Below, in pieces: positions 20,714 through 30,964 of a stretch of 64,000 nt of DNA. Below the pieces are notes generated by a model. It was not told where the DNA came from, did no database searches, and saw only the letters and a list, made by a program, of their open reading frames with translations. Location of the stretch: assembly GCA_963970005.1 (NCBI GenBank), contig CAXAMN010022884.1, forward strand, positions 292,294 through 356,293. Direction: 5' to 3'. Position numbers and translations under genes: made by a program. How positions within the stretch are numbered: the stretch's first letter is position 1; the number at the start of each line of letters is the position of its first letter. Origin of the DNA: Durusdinium trenchii (lineage: Eukaryota; Sar; Dinophyceae; Suessiales; Symbiodiniaceae).

Positions 20714-23700
20714 CACCGCGATGAGGAGCAAGAGCAAAAAGAGCACGGCATGCAATAAGATCACTCGATGGATGCTGGCGAACACGCCCCAAAGGGAGTG
20801 CACCTGATGTCGTCTACCCGGTACCCGCACATCAAGGCGATCAGTCCGTCCGTTCGCGATCAGTCCGTCAAGCAGGCGCACATCAAACGCACACAGAATC
20901 AACTTAAATGTTGATTTGTTGTGAACCACTCCCATTCTCAACAGCCGCAGTACCTGCCATTGAACCGGTTAAAGCACCGACAACGATGACCACCTCTATA
21001 TATGTACTATACGACTGACCATAAATTGCGACTACGCCACAGCCGACGAGTGACATTACAACATGCCATGTTGCATCCTATAGCCCACCCCCCCCAAAAA
21101 AAAAAAACGTTCAAAGGGCAAAAAAGTGGTGGAACTCTTGGAACAAAGGCCAGTCATCTACCAGCCCCGTCGCCCACCACCACCAACCGCGCGGGTGTCG
21201 GCCCCGCCCTGGCGCGCCTCGCGATGCGTCTTGACCATGTTGGCGGCCAAGGCCCGTCGCCAGTTCACCCGCTGCAAGGCCGCAAAGCGATGCTGATGGG
21301 GAAGGTCGAAGAGCCTCCGGACGTGGGCGGGTTCCGGGCAGCGACGACACCCGTTCTTCCCTTCAATCCGTGCCATCCCCCCATTCATCCCCATGTGTGA
21401 TCGTCGTGAAACGAAGCGGTCGGAGTGCCCTCAGACTTCCCATACCTTCGGAAGTCGGAGTCAAACTGGTGTCACCCACTCCCTCCGCTCACCGGTCACT
21501 TCTGCTTCACCATGCGTGTCACCTGGTGCCATCTTCCAAGCGCAAGCACTCGGCCATGCGCAACGGCTCGGCGAAGAGCTCGTTCCAGTCGTCGTAGTTG
21601 GCGGCATCCGCCTCAAGGAGCGGATGCCACGAAGCGGATGCCACGTCGGTGGATTCATCATGTGCCATGAACTACCATGGAAAGTGTCCAAATATCGTGT
21701 GTTCATCCAGCATGCTCCGCATTGCTTCCGCGATTGCTTCCGCGATCCTTTTGATCTGCTGTGCCCAGTCACTTCAAGTGTTCAAGTCTTGTCGGGTCCC
21801 CCAGATGGACCGACCTCACTGCCCAGTCGATGGACTCACTCACTCCGAAAGGGACATCCCATCCTGCTGTTAGTCTAGAGTCTCGTAATAGGATTCTATG
21901 GCCAGAAGGCCACCAAACCGCTTGCACTAGCTGCTCACCAAAAAAAAGCCGAGCTTGGTGACTTGGGCAGTTAGGCAACATCGTCAGCTACGACGCTATG
22001 AGCTTGCACCATTAGAGTTTCATGCCCAAAGGGTCATTTGATGGTCATTACAGTGAAAAGCGTGAGACTAAAGGCCACCGGCCAACGGTGCTATTGATAG
22101 CACACACCACTGGGTGCAGCTCAAGCTTAGTGCTGATCTCCGTGCGTTGTGCTGCTTCTGCCCCGACCAACGTCAGCCCCCAAAAATGGGCTAGGCTGAA
22201 GCACTCAGAGAGGCCATTGCCACGGAGAGAAGGGTGAAACATTGACGCAACTGCCATCGAATCCTGTCCTGTTCCATCAGCACAGCTCTGCACAGCTCTG
22301 TTGGCTGCACAAATTGCACGCTCATTTGGGGTCCTCTCAAATCGGTGATGGGGGCTCCTCCATGAGCACTTCAATCGTATAGCATGCAGTGCCATAGATG
22401 GGCATCTGCCGACAAACGGGAAGTCCATAGCCATCTAAACGGCTTGAGGTGGACTCCGGAAAGTAGCCAGAGGTCTCCTCCAAGACCCTCTGCCAAGGCA
22501 CAGTGCCGTGGTCCTCTTCGATCGCCCCGTCCACCCGCTCCACCGCGTCCGCGTCCTCGCGACCGCCGTCCGGACTGAAGGGGTCGACTCCCTCATCCTC
22601 ACTGGCAAGAGCTTTGAACCAGGAGGCGCCGCTGAAGGGGCACTTGGGATTGGCCACGAAGCCTTCTTCATGCTCATCATCCGTCTGTTCCGCATGCTCC
22701 GGGCGGCCCGGAGAGGTCTCCGTGGCGCCCTCCGAGAAGGCGAGGGCCGTGGACGTGGAGGCCGCCGAGAAGTGGGAGCGAGTACGTGACGAGAAGTGCG
22801 AAGACTTGCTGCTCTGAAGCTTCTTGCCCTTCTTTTTGCCCTCAATGCTTTGCACTAAATCATCTAAGCCTCGGCAATCCTCCTCTTTCCGGCGGGCCAT
22901 CGCCTCCTCCACGGCGCGGTGCAGGACCCGGGTGACGCCGGGCATCTTGCTGCGCCGGGCGGTGTTCAAGGCATCTTCCACGCTGGCACCGTACAAGATG
23001 AGCTCAGCGGCCACATCCCGGTGGCTTCCCATACAAGCCTTCATCAATGCAGTGGTGCCATCGGCACTGGCGACACAAGGAGAAACACCATGTTCCAGCA
23101 GAAGTTGTGCTGCCTCAAGATGTCCATTGGCACAAGCTGAGATGAAAGATCCTGAGGCTTCTTCGGAATCGGCCATCAAGGGAACTTCTCGCAGCAGAAG
23201 CTGCACCACCCCTGCCTGCCCATTCCCTGATGCGGCATGCAATGCCGTGAACTTGTTGGGTCGAGGGTCAGCATGGTGCTGCAACAGAAGCTCAACCACC
23301 TCGGTGTGCCCATAGAGACTGGCCAAAATCACTGCCGTGCGTCCACTGGGAGTCGCATGAGAAATGTTGGCACCATGGATCAAGAGCAAGCCTACCAGCT
23401 CCAGATGCCCTGCAGTACAGGCCTCCATCAAAGCCGTAAAGCCATCGGCTGCTGCAGCATCCACACATGCACCAGCATCTAAGAGTAGCTGCGCCACTGT
23501 GAGATGACCCCCGCTGCAAGCAGACATTAAGGGCGTCCAGCCATCAGATCGTGTCCAATTCACTGAGGCACCTTTCTTCAACAACAAAGGCACCAAACCT
23601 GCCAGGCCTTTGGTGCAGGCCGTCAGCAACTGCTCTGACAAGCGTTCATCTGCCATGGCGAATGCGCAAAATGCGCATCAGATGCGCATGACGTGCCTCC

Positions 23701-26038
23701 AACCTTGCTACAACGCAGTAATCCAATCTTGCCACTATATAGAAGGTTTGCATGTTGTGTGCACATCACTTGCAACTGTCACACCTAGAGCATCCTATTA
23801 AGCAGAACCGAGCGGCATCAAATCAAGCATCGCACAAACATCTCCATCCCTCAACAACTCGCGAAAAACTGCACGAAATTGTAAAAACAGCGCGAAGTCG
23901 TCGACTCAGCTTGTGATGTTACGTCGACGTCATGTTTGGTCCCACGCGTTGTGAGGTCCCGGCGGGTAGAAATCGGTCATATTTCTGTTTCAAGACCTTC
24001 TTGTCCTTGCCCGTCTTTGCGTCGACATCCACTTTCACATACCACTCCTGCCAGGTGAACCACAGGTTGCGTTTGGGGTTTTGCTTTTCCATTCTGGACT
24101 TCCATGTCGCCTATGTGCACATTGGGTTAAGGGTACCACCAGGTGATCCAGGTTTGTTCTAAAAACAACATGGATTCCGCGCTCCTCAAAGATGACATTG
24201 TAAATCGGTCTGATAATCTTGGCCAAGAAGAGGCCACTCTTGGTCGTGCCAGCACCCTCATAGAGGGAGCCTGGCACAGGGCATCAAGGTAGACTCTTGA
24301 TTTCAAACGTATGAAAAGGGTCTTTCAATTCAAATGGGCAGGACAAATACTATTTTGAACCTCTAACTCAACATGCGGTTCAAGTGGTTTTCGCCTCCGC
24401 TTTCGCCTGTCTTCTCTGCCGTGTTTCGCAACGGCTTTCAGTGGCGAAACACGGCGCCTCCCATTTGCACGTCCTCAGAAGCCAGCGCCAGCTCCGTGAG
24501 GAAGCAAATGAGTTCAGGCCTGGCCGTCTCTCTCTCTCTCTCTCTCTGATCGCTACTTGCTCCAGGTGGACCTGCAGTTGCGAAAAGAAAACGAAAAATA
24601 AAAGAAATCCAACGAACGTTGACTCATGTTGACTACTGGTTCATATGCTTCATATACCCGCCTCAATTACCGGCCGTTCGACTCCGTTCGACCTTGCACC
24701 TTCGCCCTCGGGTGGCCGGACATGAAGCGGATGTTGCCCGCTTCGCCCCAGACCTCAGGTCGAGGGAATCTCGGTCACCAAGTTTGGTTGGAGATGTTGG
24801 AGAGGAAAAATAGGAAAAAGAAAAGAGATGTGTCTTCAAATAGATCAGATACGATCACAAATGATCAGATAGACACATTTTAAGGAATTATTGGAGACTT
24901 TTGATCTGGCAGGTCACTGATCAGGGTGAGTGAGGTGTCATGCTATGTTCGCATATGTTCGCAAAACATGTGCTACATGTGGAGAAAAGCATGGGAACAA
25001 GAAGCGCATCGATCCTCGATCGGTGAACCCCGATTGAGGACTTCGAAGGCAGGGCAGCGGCTTCCTCCTGAGAAGCGGGTGCGAGAAACACTGAGCAGCC
25101 GCACCAGCAAATAGACGCTGATCTCAACCTGAGTCCAGACCCGCAGACGACCCGAATCGAGCTCGGTCGAGAGACCAAGCCGGTCTTAAGCACCCCAGCC
25201 AGCTGCTTCGCAGACTCACTGTCTGCATGGCCTAGTAGTCCATGTCGCAGCCCTCAGTGCATTTTGCCCAAGTTTCTTTGTAGGTTGCTCTTTCTGACAT
25301 GGTCTGACCCACGGATGGATGCATAATCCGTCGGCCTAGTGGAAAAACCGGCGGCATCTGCCATATCTGCCATGGTTTCACGAGCACGGACCGTTCGTCC
25401 ATTTGGTTTTCGAGTCAACCCAAGAACACAGTGGTGCATAGTGGTGCATCACGACTAAGAACACGGTGGGGTGGTGTTTAATCATGGCGTTCGTTCGAAC
25501 TAAGATCTCTGCTTTCTCTTCGAGAGGGCACCTGAGGCGAGAAGTGGGATCGGTGTGTCCGGACTGATTCTGTCTCTTCGCATCCGACTGATGAAAACGG
25601 CCCACCCTGCCTGCAATTCAGGGTATGCAGCTAGCCTGTCACACAAAGTCTTTGAAACACATTCTGAAAACCACATGCCAGCCTGCTTCATCCTGAAACC
25701 GGGCAGTGATGGGTAGTGCAAGACGGTTTCCGCCAGACGGAAGAGCTATCAAATGCCCACCTTTCAACGTCCTCGAAACACTATGTTCATCCATTTTCCT
25801 CTACAGAACAGAACAGGACAGGTTCCACCTCCATCTTTGTTGGAGTGTAAAAAACCCAAAGCGAAGAGCGCTCCTAGGTGGAGGCCATCGCAAGTGAAGG
25901 CCATCGCTACTAGCAAAGGGATTCTCTATCCGGATGAACCCCCGGACCTGGGCCCCACGCATCCATCCGAGGGTCCGACCTGCTCCGCCATCGATGGAGG
26001 CCCTCCAGAAGTTCGCGATGCAAATCGGCCAGCGCATC
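20714..26038 (-). CDS. 1,3-beta-glucan (callose) synthase, FKS-type, N-terminal part only
   Basis: FKS/callose synthases are large plasma-membrane enzymes that polymerise UDP-glucose into cell-wall glucan. Exons read: 26038 to about 25991 (DALADLHRELLEGLHRW); 25128-25105 (a 24-nt exon, VEISVYLL); 24753-24722 (VWGEAGNIRFM); 24519 to about 24470 (PELICFLTELALAS); 24270 to about 24180 (KSGLFLAKIIRPIYNVIFEE); about 21770-21670 (QQIKRIAEAIAEAMRSMLDE, tentative); 21611-21523 (NYDDWNELFAEP ... LEDGT); 21314-21218 (RLFDLPHQHRF ... MVKTHRE); and 20803-20714 (HSLWGVFASIHRVILLHAVL). The order ISVYLLVWGEAGNIRFMPEL, then FLxxIIxPIY, then NYDDxNE and the first helix after KTHRE follows the FKS1 N-terminal domain exactly. 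Donors include GT (25104, 24721, 21522, 20713) and GC (21217). The catalytic half is not found before the next gene. Confidence 0.88.
22337..23656 (-). CDS. Ankyrin-repeat protein, intronless, nested in a glucan-synthase intron
   Basis: A single open frame of 439 residues from the ATG at 23656 to the stop at 22337. Residues 1 to about 235 hold seven or eight ankyrin repeats (for example DGWTPLMSACSGGHLTVAQL, DGFTALMEACTAGHLELVGL, DGTTALMKACMGSHRDVAAE), a fold used for protein binding. A Lys/Ser-rich basic stretch follows at about 280-310 (GKKKGKKLQSSKSSHFSSR), then an acidic tail with no known domain. It lies on the same strand, inside the intron between the glucan-synthase exons near 24.2 and 21.8 kb. 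Lack of introns, in a region where other genes have an intron every 100-300 coding bases, suggests a retrocopy. No spliced-leader remnant is visible upstream, and partners are unknown. Confidence 0.9.
   Translation of the reverse strand: MADERLSEQLLTACTKGLAGLVPLLLKKGASVNWTRSDGWTPLMSACSGGHLTVAQLLLDAGACVDAAAADGFTALMEACTAGHLELVGLLLIHGANISHATPSGRTAVILASLYGHTEVVELLLQHHADPRPNKFTALHAASGNGQAGVVQLLLREVPLMADSEEASGSFISACANGHLEAAQLLLEHGVSPCVASADGTTALMKACMGSHRDVAAELILYGASVEDALNTARRSKMPGVTRVLHRAVEEAMARRKEEDCRGLDDLVQSIEGKKKGKKLQSSKSSHFSSRTRSHFSAASTSTALAFSEGATETSPGRPEHAEQTDDEHEEGFVANPKCPFSGASWFKALASEDEGVDPFSPDGGREDADAVERVDGAIEEDHGTVPWQRVLEETSGYFPESTSSRLDGYGLPVCRQMPIYGTACYTIEVLMEEPPSPI
23657..24160. other. 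Intron sequence upstream of the nested ankyrin gene
   Basis: No exon is recognised. Near the ankyrin start there are close repeats of ATGCGCA (23663-23690). The region may hold the promoter of the nested gene, but no motif is identified. Confidence 0.35.
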
Positions 26039-26229
26039 CTCGACGGTTCGGGAGAGGCGACGGTCCGGTTCGGGGTGAACCTACAGTGGACTTCCCCGGA
26101 TCGAACCAACGGTAGTTCCGAGTCGAAGTGGACTTCTCTTTCAATGGCCAACCCATGGGGTTTTGGTGAGGAGTTACGAAATCCGGTCGGTCATCCGGTC
26201 GGTCATCCGGTCGACATCGTCCCCCCCTC

Positions 26230-27265
26230 CGTCCGAGCCTTTAACAGTTCCGTCTCTGCCTCAGCTGCTGCGCGCTGCAGCGCCTGGAGATTTCAGAAAG
26301 GCCATCGAACAAAACAGGGCTGGCATGGTATTTCGATGTTCATCAAAGAAGAGCTTCAGAAACCCTAGAGCTGTACGGTATGTCTATAGGGAGGTATACA
26401 TATATATATATATGCATATATGTTTATATATATATATAATTGTTTTTTAAATATTGTTTCTTTTTTATAGGGTCTTGATGGGTTTTGAGTCTGTAGCTCT
26501 TCTTTTCCCGCTTTTGGCATTCGATTGAGCCACAAGGCCATAGCCACATATCGTTGATTAGCCGATGAGTGCAGGGAACTTGCTGTCTTCCAATTTCAGC
26601 TTGCGCTGCTCACTACAAAGCAGCACACCCAATTAGTTGCAAAGCATGATAGACCGCCTGGGCGTTCCTGTACACTTCAAAAAGCCGGCACAATGAGCAC
26701 CGTGGTTTGGGCACTCCGTGACGGCCACTGTGCACATTCGGCCGACATGCTGCCTGTATAGCAAATTCAGGAACTCTCCCATCATCTTCAGAAGGGGGTC
26801 TAAATCGGGGGGGATCCTCAGCGAATCGGCGTCGCTAGAATCGGCTGTACAACTTTACAACGGGTAGCACATGGTAGACATGCACACGAGCTACGCTCGA
26901 GCGACGCTTCCTTCTTTTGCTCGTCAGTCGTCAGTCTCACTTTTGGAGCCCCTCACTTAGGATCGAGGTCCAGCCATCACCAAAGGAGTCGCTCTTGCTC
27001 CGCCGCAGAGGGATCTCCGAAAATTTCTCCAGCTCCTCCTCCAAGCTTTGACAAGCAAGGGGAGCTACGTTCGTAGCGTCCTTGTTCCTAATAATTATAG
27101 CGATGCACCTTGTGACTTAGTAGCGCTAGCGTCCTTGCTACGTAAGATCTACTCAGAGCCCGGAGCGCCCCGGTTCTAACCGCTCCAACCGCTAACCAAA
27201 CCGCTTCCAGCTCCTCCTCCAGCTCCAGAAAGGTCTTGCGCACCACCGTCTTCACGATCATCGGA
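26230..27265 (-). CDS. Candidate exons upstream of the glucan synthase, coiled-coil character
   Basis: Three short segments look coding: about 27265-27215 (IVKTVVRKTFLELEEELEA), about 27060-26948 (SLEEELEKFSEIPLRRSKSD, ending in a stop unless spliced) and about 26297-26228 (LQALQRAAAEAETELLKART). The repeated L-EEELE pattern suggests related helical exons. They may be the 5' part of the glucan-synthase gene or a separate gene; no family is recognised and boundaries are approximate. Confidence 0.35.
26397..26440. repeat. TA dinucleotide tract
   Basis: Interrupted TATATA run within non-coding sequence, next to GGTATGTCTATAGGGAGG. Confidence 0.85.
27056..27150. repeat. Dispersed repeat with GCTACGTTCGTAGCGTCCTT
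   Basis: Contains GCTACGTTCGTAGCGTCCTT and TAGTAGCGCTAGCGTCCTTG. The same GCTACGTTCGTAGCGTCC string occurs at about 28334-28351. Confidence 0.7.
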
Positions 27266-27699
27266 CTGGGCGAGTCGGACGCGTTGCTACCTGGAGAGCA
27301 CTGAGGCCGGCCGGCTCGGCGTGGTGACAGGTGTGGTGACAGGTGCCAGGTGTTGGGTGGATTTGGAACCGGCTCTTAGACGGTCAAGCAAAACTATACC
27401 AGGACCATCCACTGCCTCACTTAGGTGTTGGGTGGTATTATGACACATGTCCAAGTGAGGTAGTTTTGTTTGACCATCTGTCTATAGAGTCGGTGTGGTG
27501 ATGCCATCGAACCAACTTGACGATCAAAAGAATGATCTGACTATCATTTAGGGCGAGCCTAAAAGGGAATTTTCCTCACTTTGGGATTCATTCTATAGGT
27601 TTATGCCAATGTTTAGCTATCTGAACATCTCCGAACGGTGCCAAAACTGGTTCGCTGGTATCTTCTTCACGCATTCGCCGCACCTTCCGAAATGAAATT

Positions 27700-27965
27700 G
27701 GCCCGCGCGTCTTCCACCAAGCTGGGTGCTGTAGTGCCACCGTTCGCCCTTCGATAGGCGGCCTTTTGCAGACTGAAGGCTTCCACGAAGGCAGCCCTGT
27801 GGGTCTCCCAGTCCTTTCGCAGCACCACACATTGGTAGTTCACTAAGGTGCGGCCCTCAAGGCTCTGATAGGTCTTCAAGTCATATCCCAAAGCCGCCAT
27901 GAAGGAGTGCAAGTACTCCGTCATGCGGAACTTCCTCTTCAAACGCGTCCAGTGGGTGACATCGC
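27700..27965 (-). CDS. Candidate coding exon, unidentified
   Basis: An open minus-strand segment with clear protein character: VTHWTRLKRKFRMTEYLHSF, then ALGYDLKTYQSLEGRTLVNY and LRKDWETHRAAFVEAFSLQK. Either the AG before the KFRMTEY segment (near 27934) or an upstream acceptor could start the exon. I do not recognise the family. It may belong to the same transcription unit as the glucan synthase, whose first recognised exon starts at 26038, or to a separate gene. Confidence 0.45.
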
Positions 27966-28294
27966 CACTCTTGTTGCTGATGCTGATGCTCTCGGACGAG
28001 TCCTGGACACCGAGTCGGAGTCCAGCACGAGACGAGCACCGACAAACACTGGCCCGGGAGCAGTAGAAAGTAAGATCTGATCAATACATCTGCAGAGTTG
28101 TAAACGCGCGACGCGAAAGTTCACGCTCCGTCACCCTTCAACGCCTCTTTCTCGGGAAGCAGCGGCGGTCCACGATTGAAGCTTCGCATCCCAAGCACCT
28201 CGGGTGCGGAGGGTCCAGCGCAAGGCCAGGGAGAACCCAGTATTCCACGGCCGTCCACGGCGCGGCCGGCCATCCGGCCGGCCCCTGTGTATTT

Positions 28295-28420
28295 TGTTGC
28301 TACTACTTGATGCTACTAACTATATCGTCTTTGCTACGTTCGTAGCGTCCGATCGCTCCGTTCGTGGCGATGCCCGAAATGCTCCTATAGTGGCTTACTA
28401 CTTGGTGCTACTAACTGTAT
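28295..28420. repeat. Dispersed CTACTA/GCTACGTTCGTAGCG repeat
   Basis: Modules TTGCTACTACTTGATGCTAC, GCTACGTTCGTAGCGTCC and TTACTACTTGGTGCTACTAA, related to the copy at 27056-27150. Confidence 0.7.
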
Positions 28421-28479
28421 ATTTTTCATCTGATGCTTGAACAAAGACTATGTCTATGTAGAAACGACGTGCAATGCAT

Positions 28480-28658
28480 AAAACGAACGTGGACCGCGCT
28501 GCAACCAGGTGACCATGTAGAGGTTCGCGTCGATCGCACGCATCTGTTGGACCAAAGGACGGTTCAAGAACCTCAGGGCTGCCTTGTGGAGCGTGTCTGT
28601 GAGCCAGTGGAAGAACGGCGCCGCCCAATACGGCCATTTGTCCTCAAAATTCAGAAGT
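28480..28658 (-). CDS. Candidate coding exon, unidentified
   Basis: Open in the minus-strand frame giving FEDKWPYWAAPFFHWLTDTL, then HKAALRFLNRPLVQQMRAID and NLYMVTWLQRGP. The composition (Trp, Phe, Tyr and amphipathic helices) is strongly protein-like. No family is recognised; position suggests the 5' part of the gene that leads into the glucan synthase. Confidence 0.45.
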
Positions 28659-30917
28659 GATTAGCAACAAAAAGTGATTGCACTGATTCCTAAGTATCTG
28701 TGTTTGCTGTATATGCTACATCACCCTGAAGTCCAAAGGCTATATGTTGCCCCTACCAAAAGTAGTAAGGTCAGCTCACCTAAAGACCATGTTTAGAATA
28801 GCAGTCTTGCACTCCCAGGTATACCTAAGGATGCACGGTATATATGGCATGGTGTGTGTGTGTGTGTCAACGTGTGAAGCTCTTGTACATTAGAAGCTTG
28901 AAGCTTTGATACTCTCGTGGAATTTCGCCTTGATCGTGGGCTTTCGCCGTGTCTTTTCGCGTCGTAAACGCATGCATCCTAACGGCTAACGTTTATCGCA
29001 TCGAGGCGCTTCAGGCGTGCTGAAGACCAAGACCACCCGAAAGCGGTTTTGCTGCCCCAAGTTGCGAGCGATCAGAATGCCTTCCTGTCCAACCCCATGG
29101 TAGTCCTGACAACGAAACGACCTGCCTTGCGGATGTGGAAGGAAAAAAGCTCTGTCCACTCATGATTCCAACAAACCACCATTGTACCACCAAAGCTCTT
29201 CGGCCTATGCGATTTTCACCTTGAGCCCTAGAACCCCTAGAAGTCCAAAGACTATACTTATCGGCCCCCGAAAGACAATCCTTTGTATAATTTGTATACT
29301 TGGACTTGGGCTCGTTAGGGAAAGTCTTGAACCGTTAGAACTTGCTTGCTCAGTTGTTAGGCCCACCCTCCTGGAAAGCTGCATAGGAGCAGTCTTTCGG
29401 CTCCGGGAAGTCTCTTCGGAGTTGATGCCGCGCTGGGATGGGCTTCGGGTCGTAAAAAAAGCTGTTCCTGGGAAACTGAACTGCGCGTGTTTAACGCAAC
29501 CAGTTCAGTCCAAGTGGGGGAAGAAGAGCTGAAGCAGACAAGGAGAGTAGAAAGAAAAGCCTGAAGAACCGATTCTTTCCAACCTGTCATAAGAAGTGAG
29601 TCATCATTCATCATTCTAGCATATTCCAACCAGCTTTTCAAGGTAGCAGTCCGACAAACAGACAGAGAGCACACACCTCCACACCATCACGAGTTTGGAA
29701 CACCCAGATACTCTATAAATAATATATCACGTACGACCTTCCCCAACCACCTCTGAGTATAGGTGTCATGCTCTCCACCGGTGGACCTCTCCCGCTTTTT
29801 GGTGCTCGGGCGCTCGGAGGGGCCGCTGGAGTGCCCGAAGAGCACCGAGGCGAGGCGGAAGATCCACAGCGTGGAGGAGCGTTGCACCAAGGCGTCGCCG
29901 GGCGCATAGGTCTCCTTCCCGCGTTTCTGCCACCGGAACGGCGAACGGTTGGACAGACGAGCGGTCAGACAAAAGGAAGAAAGCGAGCGACTCAAGTCCC
30001 TTCATACTGCGTAACAATCCGCATGAATATCGTATAACTATTTCATGGTTCCAAAAAAGACAAAAAGGTCTCCTCCCACTTCACCCGGATGGAGGGCCAA
30101 CCTGCGTTCCGGGAGGGGGGCGGAAGAATCGAAGGGAGCCACCCAGTGGCAGGGATTTCCAACCAACCCCAGCTCCCAATCAAATCTCCGAATTCCCAGA
30201 TGTTCCAGGGTTGGAGTTCCACGCGCTTCAGCTTGAAATCCTCCCCTGTGATGCTCCCTTTTGGTTCATGTTCCCCGGCCAGTCCCTTTTTTGGAACACC
30301 CAAACCTCCATCCTGGGCCGTGAACCAAAAACGGATTCCGAGCCCGGCTCGTGTCCGAGGGGCTGTCATCGAAGGTGCCTCGCACTTCAGGTCTCACCAA
30401 CAAGTCACTGGGATTGGGAGGGGCATTCTCGATGAAGAGGTTGAAGAACTCGAACTTCAGCAGATGCCCCCCCCACGGGCTGGAACGATGAGACAGCGCG
30501 GCTTTGTTCTTGGTTCGAGCAGCCACTTCCCAGCCAGAGTCTGACATGCAACTGCCGGCGAGGCCAAACCATGCGTCAATTCCTGGATTCATGGAGCTTT
30601 CGAAGGAGAGGAACGAAGAGCTTCATTCTTAAGGCTTTCATTTTAAGGGGTTGCGGATGGTTGAGTCAACTAAGACATGAACCACATTCCGAACAGTGGA
30701 AAAAAAAACAGGAAAAACGTCCAGCGCCCCCAACCCCCCAACATCTTCCAGCCGAACGCCCAGAAAAAGATCCCAGGCTCTTTCCGTTCGGATGCTCATA
30801 CTTGGTGGACTGAAAGCGATTTTGGAGGCCATCCCTTTTTCTCGCACCAGCACCTTCCAAAGCTGTACGTCTCTTGAGCCAAAGATCCCGATCTTTCCAA
30901 GCTAGAACTTCTGTTTT

Positions 30918-30964
30918 GACTCATGAACTACCCCACCTGGAAAGTTTGGGGTACTTCATGAGTC
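30918..30964. repeat. Hairpin with 18-bp stem
   Basis: GACTCATGAACTACCCCA (30918-30935) and TGGGGTACTTCATGAGTC (30947-30964) are inverted repeats with one mismatch and an 11-bp loop. The arms carry the palindromic motif TCATGA. Confidence 0.8.

Noticed and set aside
22503-23315. Plus-strand open frames opposite the intronless ankyrin gene
   Set aside because: They are mirrored from the ankyrin codons; the minus-strand frame has the repeat signatures.
30873-30883. CTTGAGCCAAA, reverse complement of the end of the dinoflagellate spliced leader
   Set aside because: Only 11 bases match and no upstream part of the leader is present; this length can occur by chance and no intact gene starts beside it.
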